Below are positions 8,861 to 17,974 of a DNA stretch of 64,000 bases, piece after piece (positions within the stretch are counted from its first letter, which is position 1; every line of letters begins with the position of its first letter). This DNA is from an uncultured Tropicimonas sp. (GTDB lineage Bacteria > Pseudomonadota > Alphaproteobacteria > Rhodobacterales > Rhodobacteraceae), in NCBI GenBank assembly GCA_947495685.1, contig CANLZY010000005.1, forward strand, positions 62,001 through 126,000, in the 5' to 3' direction. Under the pieces are notes generated by a model. It did not search any database. It was not told the origin of the DNA and saw nothing but the letters and a program-made list of their open reading frames with translations. Made by a program: the position numbers and the translations under genes.

Positions 8861-9849
8861 GGCGCCTCGCCGGCAAGCTGCGCCTCGATCCGCAAGGCCA
8901 CCTCCAGCGTGCGGGTGGCGTCGGCGACGTCGATCAGCGGCTCAGCATCGCCGTTCATCACCGCGAGGAAATGATCGAGTTGGGCGTCCAGCGGAACTTG
9001 CGGCGATGGCTCGGCCTCCAGCGGCAGGGGGCGTGCCGGGCTGGACCAGTCCGTGCCGCGCCAGTGGGTCATCGAGGGAAAGCTGATCGCGCCGTTCGTG
9101 CCGGTGATCCACAGCATGTCTTGCCCGGTGGTGCCAATGTTGGGGTTCTCGCCGGTCGCGGCCTCGAAGCCCCAGGGGCTGGGCGCGGTGTCGGCGAAAC
9201 TGATCGTCGCGGTGGCGCCGGAGTGGAAGCGCAACGCGATCGCGCCGCTCTCGATCCGCGGGGTTCCGCGCAGGCTGGCGCCGCGCAGGCTGACAACGTC
9301 TGCCACCTCGCCCAAGGCAAATCGCAGAAGGTCGATATCATGCACCAGGTTGATCATCACCGGGCTGCCGCCAGCGGTGCGCCAATTGCCCTCGAAATAG
9401 GCGTCGGGTTTGCGCATCGCCCAGATCAGGCTGGCGGTGATCGGCGTGCCGATTGCCCCCTCTGCCAGAAGCCGCTTCAACTGCTGGATCGAGGCGTGAT
9501 AGCGCCGATGGTGGCCGACCAGCGACGCCACGCCCCTGCGCGCCACGGTTCCAGCCAGAGCCTGTGCACCGGCCAGATCCGCCGCGACCGGCTTTTCGAT
9601 CAGGATGTGCCAGCCCCGGTCCGCGGCAATGATCCCCTGTGCGCTGTGCAGGTGGGTCGGGGTGGCGATGATGGCCGCGTCGACAGGCTCCGTGATCTCC
9701 TCCATCGCGGCGAACCTGCGCACACCCGGGACCGAAATGGCCGGGTTCGGATCGGCCAGCCCGACCAGTTCGCAGCCGGGGTGGGCCATCACCGCCTGCA
9801 CGTGGCGGATGCCGATCAGCCCGCCGCCAACAACCAACAGGCGTTTCAT
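8857..9849 (-). CDS. Gfo/Idh/MocA family dehydrogenase
   Basis: A 330-residue NAD(P)-dependent oxidoreductase starting at MKRLLVVGGGLIGIRH. It has the GGGLIG Rossmann site and the family Lys in HILIEKPVAADLAGA (EKP motif, about residue 91). The C-terminal half carries the substrate-site motif NLVHDIDLLRFALGE with its His and Asp. Family members oxidise sugars, inositols or related polyols at a ring hydroxyl. It sits between the PhyH-type dioxygenase (91 bases upstream) and the quinate-dehydrogenase-like gene, which it overlaps. Together they suggest successive oxidations of a hydroxylated ring or chain; the exact substrate is not shown. Confidence 0.87.
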   Translation of the reverse strand: MKRLLVVGGGLIGIRHVQAVMAHPGCELVGLADPNPAISVPGVRRFAAMEEITEPVDAAIIATPTHLHSAQGIIAADRGWHILIEKPVAADLAGAQALAGTVARRGVASLVGHHRRYHASIQQLKRLLAEGAIGTPITASLIWAMRKPDAYFEGNWRTAGGSPVMINLVHDIDLLRFALGEVADVVSLRGASLRGTPRIESGAIALRFHSGATATISFADTAPSPWGFEAATGENPNIGTTGQDMLWITGTNGAISFPSMTHWRGTDWSSPARPLPLEAEPSPQVPLDAQLDHFLAVMNGDAEPLIDVADATRTLEVALRIEAQLAGEAP

Positions 9850-9940
9850 GCGCAACCTCCGGGACCCGAAACGAGGGCTGCGGCAGCCGTCGGCTCCGAG
9901 TGCGCGGACGTCGCCGACGATTGATCGGGTTCGGGACGCC

Positions 9941-10891
9941 TCATGCGCAGAAGGGCGAGTCCGAGGCCCAGCGATGCAGGTCAACGTGCGGCGCAGCCGC
10001 CAGGCGACCGCGCGCGCCCTCCCACATCGCCTTCCAGGCCGTCCAGTCGTGCAGCTCTGCCTCCGGGTTGGAACGCGACCGCGCGACGAACTCGGGGAAA
10101 TGGCTCCGTCCGGTCGGCTGGCCGGTGACGTTGAACCGGATGTCGAACGACCAGCGGAACCCGTCCGTCCGGTTGACCAGCGAGGCATGCGGAGTCAGCG
10201 GATGGAACAAGACCACCCCGCCGGCCTTGACCGGCAGCGGAATGGCCTGCGCCTCGTCGACGAAACCGTCCGCGATGCCTGTCTGGGTACGGGCACAATG
10301 GGGCAGCATGTCCTGATCGGAGGCCTTGGGTTGGACCTGCAGACAGCCGTTCTGGACCGTCGCGTCGGTGATCGCCAACCAGACGGTGACCATCCGGGTC
10401 TGGTCGGCTTCGTCGAGGGCAACCGCACGGTCCTGATGCCAGTCCGTGGCGGTGATGTGGGCGCGCACCTCGTCGGCCTGAAGATCCGTCGCGGGCGGTT
10501 TGAGGCGCACGTGCTGGATCGGGTTGCTGGTGATCTCCGGCCCGATCAGGGTCTCCACCACGTCCAGCAGGCCGGGGTCTGTCAACATGTCAAAGACAGC
10601 AGGGCCGAAGTGGAACGGCGTGTCAGCCTGGATCCGGTCGCCGGGCAGCGAGATGTCCATGGGTTGAAACCAGTCGCACCCCGCCTTGTAGGCCTCCAGC
10701 AGCTTGCCCCAGAAGTCGAGCTGATCGGGCGGCGTGTGAACCCGGCCCTCGGCAAGCCAGCCTGCATAGAGCCCATCCATGAGCGTGCTGTATTCGGCCC
10801 GCACGCGGTCGAGCACATCGGCGGGCACCACATCGGGCACCACGAGGTATCCGTCGGTTTCGAACGCCCGAACTTGATCCGCAGTCAGCAT
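9941..10891 (-). CDS. Phytanoyl-CoA dioxygenase (PhyH) family Fe(II)/2-oxoglutarate enzyme
   Basis: From the ATG at 10891, preceded by GGAGGGG, the protein has 316 residues. The iron facial triad is visible: His152 and Asp154 in TDWHQDRA and His235 in PLTPHASLVN, followed by the 2-oxoglutarate-binding Arg region (NRTDGFRWSFDIRF). PhyH-family enzymes hydroxylate fatty acyl-CoAs, ectoine, phosphonates and other small acids with O2 and 2-oxoglutarate. Because it lies 16 bases downstream of the TRAP large permease, the imported acid or a derivative is the probable substrate. No chaperone or CoA ligase adjoins it, so action on an acyl-CoA is less likely. Confidence 0.85.
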   Translation of the reverse strand: MLTADQVRAFETDGYLVVPDVVPADVLDRVRAEYSTLMDGLYAGWLAEGRVHTPPDQLDFWGKLLEAYKAGCDWFQPMDISLPGDRIQADTPFHFGPAVFDMLTDPGLLDVVETLIGPEITSNPIQHVRLKPPATDLQADEVRAHITATDWHQDRAVALDEADQTRMVTVWLAITDATVQNGCLQVQPKASDQDMLPHCARTQTGIADGFVDEAQAIPLPVKAGGVVLFHPLTPHASLVNRTDGFRWSFDIRFNVTGQPTGRSHFPEFVARSRSNPEAELHDWTAWKAMWEGARGRLAAAPHVDLHRWASDSPFCA

Positions 10892-10907
10892 GATACCCCT
10901 CCGTCGG

Positions 10908-12530
10908 TTACAGCAGGATGGTGATGATCGGCGGCCAGAGCAGCAGGACCGACAACGCAAGCAGCTGGATGCCGATGAATGGCAGGAACCCCTTGAAGAT
11001 GTCCGTCAGCTTGATGTGGGCCGGCGCCACGGATTTCAGGTAGAACGCCGCCGGGCCAAACGGTGGCGACAGGAAGCTGACCTGCATGTTCATGCAGAAC
11101 ACCACCCCGAACCAGATTGCGACCTGGCTGGGCTCCAGTTGTCCAAAGACACCGATTTCGTCGATCGGCAGCCGCAGGACGATCGGAAGGAACACGGGAA
11201 TGATCAACAACACGATCCCGACCCAGTCCATGAAGGCACCCATGAACAACAGGATGAACATCATTGTCAGGATGACCAGCATGGTGGGCAGGTCGGAACT
11301 GACGATCATGTTGGCCACGTATTGCGGCCCGCCGGCGATGGTATAGGCCCCGGCCAGCGCTGCGGCGCCGATCGTCACCCAGATGATCGTTCCGGTTGAT
11401 TTCAGTGTGCGCATCAGGCTGTCCCAGACCAGGTCGAAGGACGCCTCGCCGCGCAGGATCGCGATGACGAGAACGGCAAATGCGCCCATGCCCGCGGCCT
11501 CGGTGATGCCGGTGATCCCGCCATAAATGGAGCCGAGCACGACGCCGATCACCACGATTGGCGGCACCAGGCCCTTGCCCATCGCCCAACCGGTTTTTGT
11601 CCGGTCCCGGCCAAAGGCAAAGAAGATCAGCAGCAGCATCAGGATGACGGTGCCACCGAACCACGGCAGGTAGTCGGCGGTGCCAAAGGCGACAGGGTCG
11701 CCGTCGTTGGCGGCATTGGAGCCGGTCACTTCGAGGAACAATGCCCGCAGGAACAGAACGGACGAGAACCCGGCAACCAGAACCGCCATGAAGGCGCCGA
11801 ACAGGGCCAGTTTCTCGCGCCCGACCGGGTCGCCCGGCTGGGGGTCGGGCAGCGGCGCATCCTGCGGGCGCAGCTGCGTGCGCACGATGATGTAGATGAT
11901 GATCATAGAGGCGAGCATGAAGCCGGGGATGAAGGCGGCGGTAAACAGCGCCTTGATCGAGGTCTCGGTGATCAGCCCGTAGATGATCAGCACGATCGAG
12001 GGCGGGATCATCGTTCCAAGCGAGCCGGAGGCACAGATCGTGCCGATGGCGAGGTTCTGGTTATAGCCAAGCCGCAGCATCTGGGGCAGGGCGATCAGGC
12101 CCAGAAGCACGACCTCGCCGCCGATGATTCCGGACATCGCCGCCATGATGACGGCCATGATCGATGTGACGATGGCGATGCCGCCGCGGGTCCGGCTCAG
12201 CCAGACGTTGAGCGACGAATACATGTCCTTGGCGATCCCCGAGCGTTCGAGCAGGGAGGCCATGAAGATGAACAATGGAATGGATATCAGGACGTAGTCG
12301 GTCAGCAACCCGTATACCTTTTGCGCAAGGATATAGAGTGGCCCCGTTCCTGGTCGGCTGGTCAGCATGCCCTCGCCAAAGCTCAGCGGGTCAGTCAACA
12401 GCGACGGCTCGAATTTCATCACAAGGACCAGCACGGCCAGCACGGCCGAGGCCAGCCCGAGCGGCATCCCGATTGCCAGCAGCAGCATCAGCGCCAGCAT
12501 CAGGACCAGAGAGATTGTTCCAATGTCCAT
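10908..12530 (-). CDS. dctM: TRAP transporter large permease (DctM type)
   Basis: A 540-residue polytopic membrane protein, longer than the usual 425-residue DctM because of a central hydrophilic insert (about residues 215-300). That is typical of the mannitol/chloroaromatic-type TRAP subfamily. Features include the N-terminal MDIGTISLVLMLALMLLLAIG, the conserved ISIPLFIFMASLLERSG segment, GTMIPPSIVLIIYG, and the late SFLSPPFGPAAFYLKSVAP. It forms the Na+-coupled import channel in the inner membrane with the small permease and the periplasmic binding protein. Its ATG overlaps the stop of the small permease gene by one base (TGATG). Confidence 0.9.
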   Translation of the reverse strand: MDIGTISLVLMLALMLLLAIGMPLGLASAVLAVLVLVMKFEPSLLTDPLSFGEGMLTSRPGTGPLYILAQKVYGLLTDYVLISIPLFIFMASLLERSGIAKDMYSSLNVWLSRTRGGIAIVTSIMAVIMAAMSGIIGGEVVLLGLIALPQMLRLGYNQNLAIGTICASGSLGTMIPPSIVLIIYGLITETSIKALFTAAFIPGFMLASMIIIYIIVRTQLRPQDAPLPDPQPGDPVGREKLALFGAFMAVLVAGFSSVLFLRALFLEVTGSNAANDGDPVAFGTADYLPWFGGTVILMLLLIFFAFGRDRTKTGWAMGKGLVPPIVVIGVVLGSIYGGITGITEAAGMGAFAVLVIAILRGEASFDLVWDSLMRTLKSTGTIIWVTIGAAALAGAYTIAGGPQYVANMIVSSDLPTMLVILTMMFILLFMGAFMDWVGIVLLIIPVFLPIVLRLPIDEIGVFGQLEPSQVAIWFGVVFCMNMQVSFLSPPFGPAAFYLKSVAPAHIKLTDIFKGFLPFIGIQLLALSVLLLWPPIITILL

Positions 12531-13378
12531 CAGTCGGCTCCAACACTGCGTTTCAGGGTTTCAAGTTCGTTCTGGTCTATGTCGTCGGCGGCGGAATGTG
12601 TCACCGGCTCGGCATTCCAGTCGGAGATCAGGTTCAGGACCGCCTGCACGGCCACCAGCGTGACCACGATCAGGATCAATGGTTGCAGAATGGCAGGTAT
12701 CGGCGGATCGAATGCGGTTCCGAAGGTTTCCCACCGGTAGAGCTTGTTGACGAAGACCTGCTTGTAGCTGCCGTAGACGAGAAAGAAGGCAAAGGTCGCG
12801 ATCAGCAGGGTCGAGATGCAATCGAACAGCCTCTGCACCGGGCGGGGCATGACGTCATACAGCAGGAATATGCGGATGTGGCTGCGTTGCTGCATGGCGT
12901 AGAGACCCGCCATCAGGAACACGAAACCGGCGATCCAGAGAGTCAGTTCGTTGGCCCAGAGCGTCGGCTTTTCAAGCACGTAACGCAGGAAGACCTCGTA
13001 GAGCATGACCGAGGTCATGATCACGATCAGCATCATGGTTACGCGACCGATGAAGACCGAGGTCCGATCCACCGCCCGCCAGCTTTCGAACTCCATCGGC
13101 GCGCGGCGCACCGTGCGGGCGCCAATGACGAACAGGACCGGCAGCAAAAGCACAGCGAGTGCGTCCACGATGTCGATGAAGTCGCCGTACACCGGGGGAA
13201 GGTTCGGTGTGACATCATTGCGCACGAAAATGGAACTGACCTGATCAAAGAGCGAAGGATCAGAATAGGGAATGAAGGTGAGCATATAGGCTGGCAGGTG
13301 CCAGATCGCCCAGCCGGCACATGCAATGAAAGCCAGCGGCACAAGCCACTCGATCAATCCGCCCGATGTCCTTTCCAT
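12530..13378 (-). CDS. dctQ: TRAP transporter small permease (DctQ type)
   Basis: I start at MERTSGG (13378), which has GGGGA seven bases upstream; an in-frame ATG eight codons earlier is possible. The product of 282 residues is long for DctQ, with an N-terminal pair of extra membrane helices and the four-helix DctQ core further on (about 110-250, including WANELTLWIAGFVFLMAG). It pairs with the large permease in the inner membrane. The gene lies 11 bases after the dehydratase and overlaps the large permease by one base. Confidence 0.85.
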   Translation of the reverse strand: MERTSGGLIEWLVPLAFIACAGWAIWHLPAYMLTFIPYSDPSLFDQVSSIFVRNDVTPNLPPVYGDFIDIVDALAVLLLPVLFVIGARTVRRAPMEFESWRAVDRTSVFIGRVTMMLIVIMTSVMLYEVFLRYVLEKPTLWANELTLWIAGFVFLMAGLYAMQQRSHIRIFLLYDVMPRPVQRLFDCISTLLIATFAFFLVYGSYKQVFVNKLYRWETFGTAFDPPIPAILQPLILIVVTLVAVQAVLNLISDWNAEPVTHSAADDIDQNELETLKRSVGAD

Positions 13379-13389
13379 ATCGTCCCCTT

Positions 13390-14559
13390 TCACGCGTCCC
13401 ACGTGTAGTGCTTGATGAAATCCCGGTCAGGCGCGACGCCCAGACCCGGCCCTTGCGGAATCGTCACCGTGCCATCGCAGACCCTGACCTGGGCCAGGAT
13501 GTCCAACGGTTCGGTCAGAAGGTTGTCTCGAAACTTGTTGTCCGTCGTGTCGAACTCCAGCATCGGTTCCCACGGATGCAGGCCACCGGGCAGGGGCGGC
13601 ATCGCCGCCAAAAGGTGCAGGTTGGTCGCCACAGCGATGGCCGACCCCCAGACGTGATTGACGACCGGGGTGAAATGGGCGTGACACAGCGCCAGAACCC
13701 GCAGGTACTCGCTGATGCCGCCAAGGGCGCAAACTTCGGGCTGCGCGATGTCCAGGCCCCGCGATTCCAGCAGCGACCGCCACCCCCATCGGTTGAACTC
13801 GGCCTCGCCACCGGAAATGTTCACCCGCAGACCCGCGCGCAGTTCGCGGTATCCGTCGAGATCTTCTGGGGCGATCGGTTCTTCGAACCAGTAGGCGTCC
13901 AGGTCTTCCAGCGCGCGCCCGACGCGGAAGGCATCGCTTGTCGTGTAGCAATGGTTGGCGTCCACCATGAACCGGAAGTCGTCGCCCACGCCCCGGCGCA
14001 CCGCCTCGCACAGACGGATGTCTTCCCTGGGGCCAAGCCCGACCTTCATCTTGGTCGCGCAGAACCCCATGGCCTTGATCGCGGCGGCCTCGTCCTCGAA
14101 ACGGGCGACAAGCGAATCCGGCGATTCCGGGCGGAGCATCATGCCATAGCCGTACACCGGGACACGGCTGCGATGTGCGCCGCCGATCAACCGGTGCAAC
14201 GGCATGCCGGCCACCTTGCCGGCGATATCCCACAACGCGATATCGACCCCGGACAGCGATTGCATCGGCATGCCCTTCTGGCCGTGATCGCGCATCAGGT
14301 TGTAGACCTTGTGCCAGATCACGTCCCGGTCCAGCGGGTCCATTCCCAGCGCCATTGGCTGGATGACACGCTCGACGATCCCCTTGTTGGCCAGCGCAAT
14401 CGTGCCAGGGCCAAAGCATTCGCCCCAACCGGTCACGCCCTCGTCGGTCTCTACCTCGACCAGGTGCGCGGTGCGTTGATCATAGAATTGCTGCGAATAC
14501 CCGAGGCGCTCGGGCATCGCGTAGCGAAGCACATGGCTGGTTATGCGGGTGATCTTCAT
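13390..14559 (-). CDS. Mandelate racemase/muconate lactonizing family dehydratase
   Basis: A 389-residue enolase-superfamily enzyme from MKITRITSHVLRY. Its active-site series is intact. The Lys pair is in CATKMKVG. The metal ligands are the Asp of FMVDANH, the Glu of YWFEEPIAPED, and the Glu of NISGGEAEFNRWGW. The opposing His is in VVNHVWGSAI. That arrangement (KxK plus His) fits sugar-acid dehydratases of the mandelate racemase subgroup, which remove water from an aldonate-type acid to give a 2-keto-3-deoxy acid. Lying between the TRAP binding protein and the permeases, it probably performs the first step on the imported acid. A hairpin separates it from the binding-protein gene. Confidence 0.87.
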   Translation of the reverse strand: MKITRITSHVLRYAMPERLGYSQQFYDQRTAHLVEVETDEGVTGWGECFGPGTIALANKGIVERVIQPMALGMDPLDRDVIWHKVYNLMRDHGQKGMPMQSLSGVDIALWDIAGKVAGMPLHRLIGGAHRSRVPVYGYGMMLRPESPDSLVARFEDEAAAIKAMGFCATKMKVGLGPREDIRLCEAVRRGVGDDFRFMVDANHCYTTSDAFRVGRALEDLDAYWFEEPIAPEDLDGYRELRAGLRVNISGGEAEFNRWGWRSLLESRGLDIAQPEVCALGGISEYLRVLALCHAHFTPVVNHVWGSAIAVATNLHLLAAMPPLPGGLHPWEPMLEFDTTDNKFRDNLLTEPLDILAQVRVCDGTVTIPQGPGLGVAPDRDFIKHYTWDA

Positions 14560-14640
14560 CTGTGCTGGATTGCCTGAACAGTCGGGGCCACGCGGGGCGT
14601 GGGTCGCGCCTTGGTCGCCCGTGCGGGCAACCAAAAGGAT

Positions 14641-14667
14641 GGCAGGGCCCGCGATCGGGGCCCTGCC
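14641..14667 (-). terminator. Hairpin between the TRAP binding protein and dehydratase genes
   Basis: A perfect 10-bp stem (GGCAGGGCCC, positions 14641-14650, against 14658-14667) with a 7-base loop. Reading on the minus strand it is followed by ATCCTTTTGG, a short U-rich run. It sits 23 bases after the binding-protein stop. Such intercistronic hairpins commonly stabilise the binding-protein message and thin out downstream transcription. Confidence 0.6.
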
Positions 14668-14690
14668 GGAGTTTCAGGATGCAGGATGGA

Positions 14691-15716
14691 TTATTCCTGA
14701 ACCAGACCCAGTTGCTTCAGGTAGGCGACATGGCTTTCGACCAGCGCCTTGGCTTCCGGCGTGGTGGCAAACTCGGGCCAGGCGGCCTGGGCTGCATTGC
14801 GGAACGCCTGGCGATCTTCGTCGGACCAGTTGTAGAGGGTCACACCCTTCTCGCGCAGCATGGAAGCGGCTTCGGTGTTGAGCACTTCGTTGTTCATTGC
14901 CGTGCGCAGGGCCAACGATTCCATCGCGATCGACATGATGCGGCGATGCTTTTCGGGCATCGCGTCCCACACGGTCTTGTTGCAGGCGAGGTGGTCGGAC
15001 GGCTGCGAGTGGAAGCCCGGATAGTTGGTGTGCTCGACCAGGTCATACAGACCCAGGCCCACGTTGTTGGCCAGACCCGAGGCATCGGCCCCGTCGATGA
15101 TGCCGGTTTCCAGCGCGGTGAAGATCTCGGTGAAGTCCATCACGATGGGCTTGGCGCCGAGGGCTTCGAAGATCTTGGTTTCCATGCCGGGAGGCGAGCG
15201 GAATTTCCAGTCCTTCAGGTCGGCAACACCGCGAATCGGCTTGGACGAAGACAGCGATTCCTGACCCGGAACCCACCAGCCGATGAGTTGCATGTCGTAC
15301 TTGTTGTAGAGCGCCTGCGCCGCTTCAAGGCCACCGCCGTAATAAAGCCAGCTGAGCTGTTGATAGGGGGTGTCGTAGCCGCCCATGATATCGCCGACGA
15401 ACTGGAAGGCCGGGTTCTTGCCGGTCTGGTAGCCACCGCCCGTCATGTCGCAATCGAGGATACCGGTTGCCGCGGCGTCGAAGGTTTCGACCGATTTCAC
15501 GACCGAGGAACTGTAGAACATCTCTACCTGGATCTCGCCGCCGGACATTGTCTGGATGTTGTCGATGTATTGCGCGGCAAGCTTGCCCGACAGCTGCTCC
15601 GGCGAGAAGTGCGTCTGGATGCGCAATGTGGTGGTGTCAGCCGATGCCGTCAGCGCCGTGGTCGCCGCAAGCGTGGCAATAGCAGCGACGCTCGCCGCTT
15701 TCTTTACGATATTCAT
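14691..15716 (-). CDS. dctP: TRAP transporter periplasmic solute-binding protein (DctP type)
   Basis: A 341-residue exported protein with GGGAGGA eight bases before its ATG and a signal peptide (residues 1-26, ending TALTASA). The mature chain opens TTTLRIQTHFSPEQLSG and has the DctP features: PAFQFVGDIMGGYD, the ligand-loop region WKFRSPPGMETKIFEALGA (the Arg is the usual carboxylate contact), and FTALETGIIDGADASG. It delivers a carboxylic acid to the two permeases. It is the first gene of the transporter group; the 241 bases upstream are the likely promoter region. Confidence 0.92.
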   Translation of the reverse strand: MNIVKKAASVAAIATLAATTALTASADTTTLRIQTHFSPEQLSGKLAAQYIDNIQTMSGGEIQVEMFYSSSVVKSVETFDAAATGILDCDMTGGGYQTGKNPAFQFVGDIMGGYDTPYQQLSWLYYGGGLEAAQALYNKYDMQLIGWWVPGQESLSSSKPIRGVADLKDWKFRSPPGMETKIFEALGAKPIVMDFTEIFTALETGIIDGADASGLANNVGLGLYDLVEHTNYPGFHSQPSDHLACNKTVWDAMPEKHRRIMSIAMESLALRTAMNNEVLNTEAASMLREKGVTLYNWSDEDRQAFRNAAQAAWPEFATTPEAKALVESHVAYLKQLGLVQE

Positions 15717-15957
15717 GGAGTCCTCCCAAAAATTGTTGGCGCAGTTTCCGGGGTGCCCGTTTTTCGGGTCTTGGTCGCCGCGCTTGGTCAACGTTATGGC
15801 GAGGGTCCGCGCGCATCAAGAAATATGTCAATTTTGTTTAAAAATTCTCGGATGAAGCGTTTCCGGGCCGAGTCCATGGGCTGGCTCGCCCCTCCCCGAG
15901 GCTGCCAGGGGTGGGGCGCTCAGGTCGGGCAAGCTGATTTTTGCGGCTTGTCGGCCG

Positions 15958-16941
15958 TCACGCGTTCGGCGCTTGCAGTTCGTCCTCGACATAGATCCGG
16001 ATGATCTCGTCGAAATCCGCCTCTGCCTCGAACCCGAGACTCAGAGCGCGGTCCGGCTGGAAATCGCGCGGCCATCCCGCAACGATCGCCATGATGACCG
16101 GATCGGGCTGGCGTCGGATCAGGTCAACGGCGTCGTTGCCGGCATACCGACGAAGCGCCTCGATCTGTTCGGCCACCGTGCAACTGACGCCCGGCATGCT
16201 CAGGGCCCGTCGTCCTTCGAGTCGGTCAGTGTCCAGCGTTGCCGCGTGCGTCAGGAACCGCGCCGCCGAGCGGGGCGAGGCGTGCCAGTGTCGCACGCTG
16301 TCAGGCACCGGCAGGATCGCTTCCAGTCCGTTGAGCGGCTCGCGGATGATGCCCGAGAAAAACCCGGATGCAGCGGCGTTCGGTTTTCCGGGCCGGACGC
16401 AGATCGTCGGCAGGCGAATGGCGATGCCATCGACGAATCCCTTGCGGCTGAAATCCGACAGCATCAGCTCGCAGGTGGCCTTTTGCGCGCCGTAGCTGGT
16501 GAGCGGTGCGTTCAGGAACGTGTCGCTGATCTTGTCCGGATAGGGCGCCCCGAACACGGCAATGGACGAGGTGAAAACCACGCGCGGCACGTAGGCCCCA
16601 CCCGACGCAACGTGCTCGGCCCGCAATGCCTCCAGCAAGGTCCACATCGACATCATGTTGATGCGCCAGCCCTTGTCGAAATCGGCCTCGGCCTCGCCCG
16701 AGACAATTGCCGCCAGGTGGAACACGACATCGGGTCGGCTTGCCGCCATGCGGTGGATCACGTCAGGGTCGGCGATGTCGCCGGTCTGGCAGGTTCCGCC
16801 CGCCCCTCCGTCCGGCGGGAAAGCCATGTCGACAAGGTGCAGGTCAGCGACCGGTTTGCCATCCAGACCGTCCGACAACAGCCGGGCCGTCAGTTTCTGG
16901 CCGACCATGCCGCCGCCGCCAATGATGAGAATTTGCGTCAT
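15958..16941 (-). CDS. denD: NAD-dependent epimerase/dehydratase, D-erythronate dehydrogenase (DenD)-like
   Basis: A 327-residue extended SDR. The nucleotide site is MTQILIIGGGGMVGQKL. The catalytic triad is visible as the Ser pair in VVFTSSIAVFG and Tyr/Lys in TSYGAQKATCE. It matches the DenD-type group (D-erythronate oxidation to 2-oxotetronate) in length and in RLPTICVRPGKPNAAASGFFSGIIREPL. The erythronate pathway also needs an isomerase, a kinase and an aldolase, which are not in this window, so the true substrate may be another acid. It overlaps the preceding GarR-like gene by 4 bases (ATGA). Confidence 0.78.
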   Translation of the reverse strand: MTQILIIGGGGMVGQKLTARLLSDGLDGKPVADLHLVDMAFPPDGGAGGTCQTGDIADPDVIHRMAASRPDVVFHLAAIVSGEAEADFDKGWRINMMSMWTLLEALRAEHVASGGAYVPRVVFTSSIAVFGAPYPDKISDTFLNAPLTSYGAQKATCELMLSDFSRKGFVDGIAIRLPTICVRPGKPNAAASGFFSGIIREPLNGLEAILPVPDSVRHWHASPRSAARFLTHAATLDTDRLEGRRALSMPGVSCTVAEQIEALRRYAGNDAVDLIRRQPDPVIMAIVAGWPRDFQPDRALSLGFEAEADFDEIIRIYVEDELQAPNA

Positions 16942-17825
16942 GTGTCCAACCCGTTGCGTTGCCGGAGCTCCAGGTACAATCCGGAATGATCCTGATCGGC
17001 CCCGTCCATCGCCTCGTTGAAATGCACAAAGCGGTCGCGCACGGCCTGTGTCTCGGGCAGCGTCAGGCCCAGGGACGCGGCCTCGGCCAACGTGTTGTCG
17101 AGGTCCTTGACCTGGAATTTCGACAGCCCGCCCGGGACAAAGTTGCCCTCCGTCATCCGCTTGCCGTGCTGTTGCAGGATCGTGCTGTCGGCGAATCCGC
17201 CCTTGAGCGCGGCGCGCACGGCCGCAGGGTCGGCCCCGCCGCGTTCCACCAGAAGCATCGCTTCGGCAACCGCCGCGATCGTCACGGCGACGATGGTCTG
17301 GTTGGCGAGCTTGGACAACTGCCCGGACCCGGACGGGCCGACATGTACCGGGCGGCCCAAGGCCTCGAACACCTCGCGTGCGGCATCGAACGTTTCGGGC
17401 GCACCGCCGACCATGATCGCTAGGCTGGCAGCTTCGGCGCCAGCGGTGCCGCCAGACACCGGCGCGTCCAGGTGTCGAAGACCCAATGTGGCGAGTTGTT
17501 GCGCGTGTTGGCGGGCGTGCTCCGGGGTGGTGCTCGACATGTCGATCCAGATCAACCCGGGGTCCAGTGCTGCCTGTACGGCCGGATCGTTGAGCAGTTC
17601 GCCGGTGGCAAAACCGTCCGACAACATGGTGATCACGACCTCGGCGCCCTTGATGGCCTGTGCGGGCGTCTCGGCCAGCGTCGCGCCATTTTCGACCAGA
17701 GGTTCGGCGCGATGGCGCGACCGGTTCCAGACCGTCACCGCGTGCCTGGCGGCCAACAGGTTGCGCGCCATGGGCGCGCCCATGAGGCCGGTTCCGATCA
17801 AGGTGATCCTGCGTGTTTCCGTCAT
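16938..17825 (-). CDS. NAD(P)-dependent 2-hydroxy-3-oxopropionate reductase-like enzyme
   Basis: A 295-residue beta-hydroxyacid dehydrogenase. Motifs: ITLIGTGLMGAPMARN (Rossmann), the substrate loop HLDAPVSGGTAGAEAA, and the catalytic Lys in GSGQLSKLANQ. This is the classical form found in tartronate semialdehyde reductases and threonate dehydrogenases. It is translationally coupled to the DenD-like gene. A dehydrogenase of this type next to a DenD-like SDR occurs in four-carbon sugar-acid loci, which supports a sugar-acid theme. It differs at the substrate loop from its relative at 6957-7844, so the two are not simple duplicates. Confidence 0.82.
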   Translation of the reverse strand: MTETRRITLIGTGLMGAPMARNLLAARHAVTVWNRSRHRAEPLVENGATLAETPAQAIKGAEVVITMLSDGFATGELLNDPAVQAALDPGLIWIDMSSTTPEHARQHAQQLATLGLRHLDAPVSGGTAGAEAASLAIMVGGAPETFDAAREVFEALGRPVHVGPSGSGQLSKLANQTIVAVTIAAVAEAMLLVERGGADPAAVRAALKGGFADSTILQQHGKRMTEGNFVPGGLSKFQVKDLDNTLAEAASLGLTLPETQAVRDRFVHFNEAMDGADQDHSGLYLELRQRNGLDT

Positions 17826-17974
17826 CCGGACCTGTCTCCCCCAAGGTTGATTGTCATATGTGTCGGCAGTGTGCCGCCCCGTGTCACAGGCTACGCCGAT
17901 TTGCGCGGGATTCCACCCGATACCCGCGACCCCGCCGGATCGCGGCGGGGGGCAGGCAGGCCAAGCTCAATGGG

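Noticed and set aside
15958-17844. A single 628-codon frame spanning two dehydrogenases
   Set aside because: The upstream half of that frame is a shadow of the GarR-like gene; the DenD-like protein starts at 16941.
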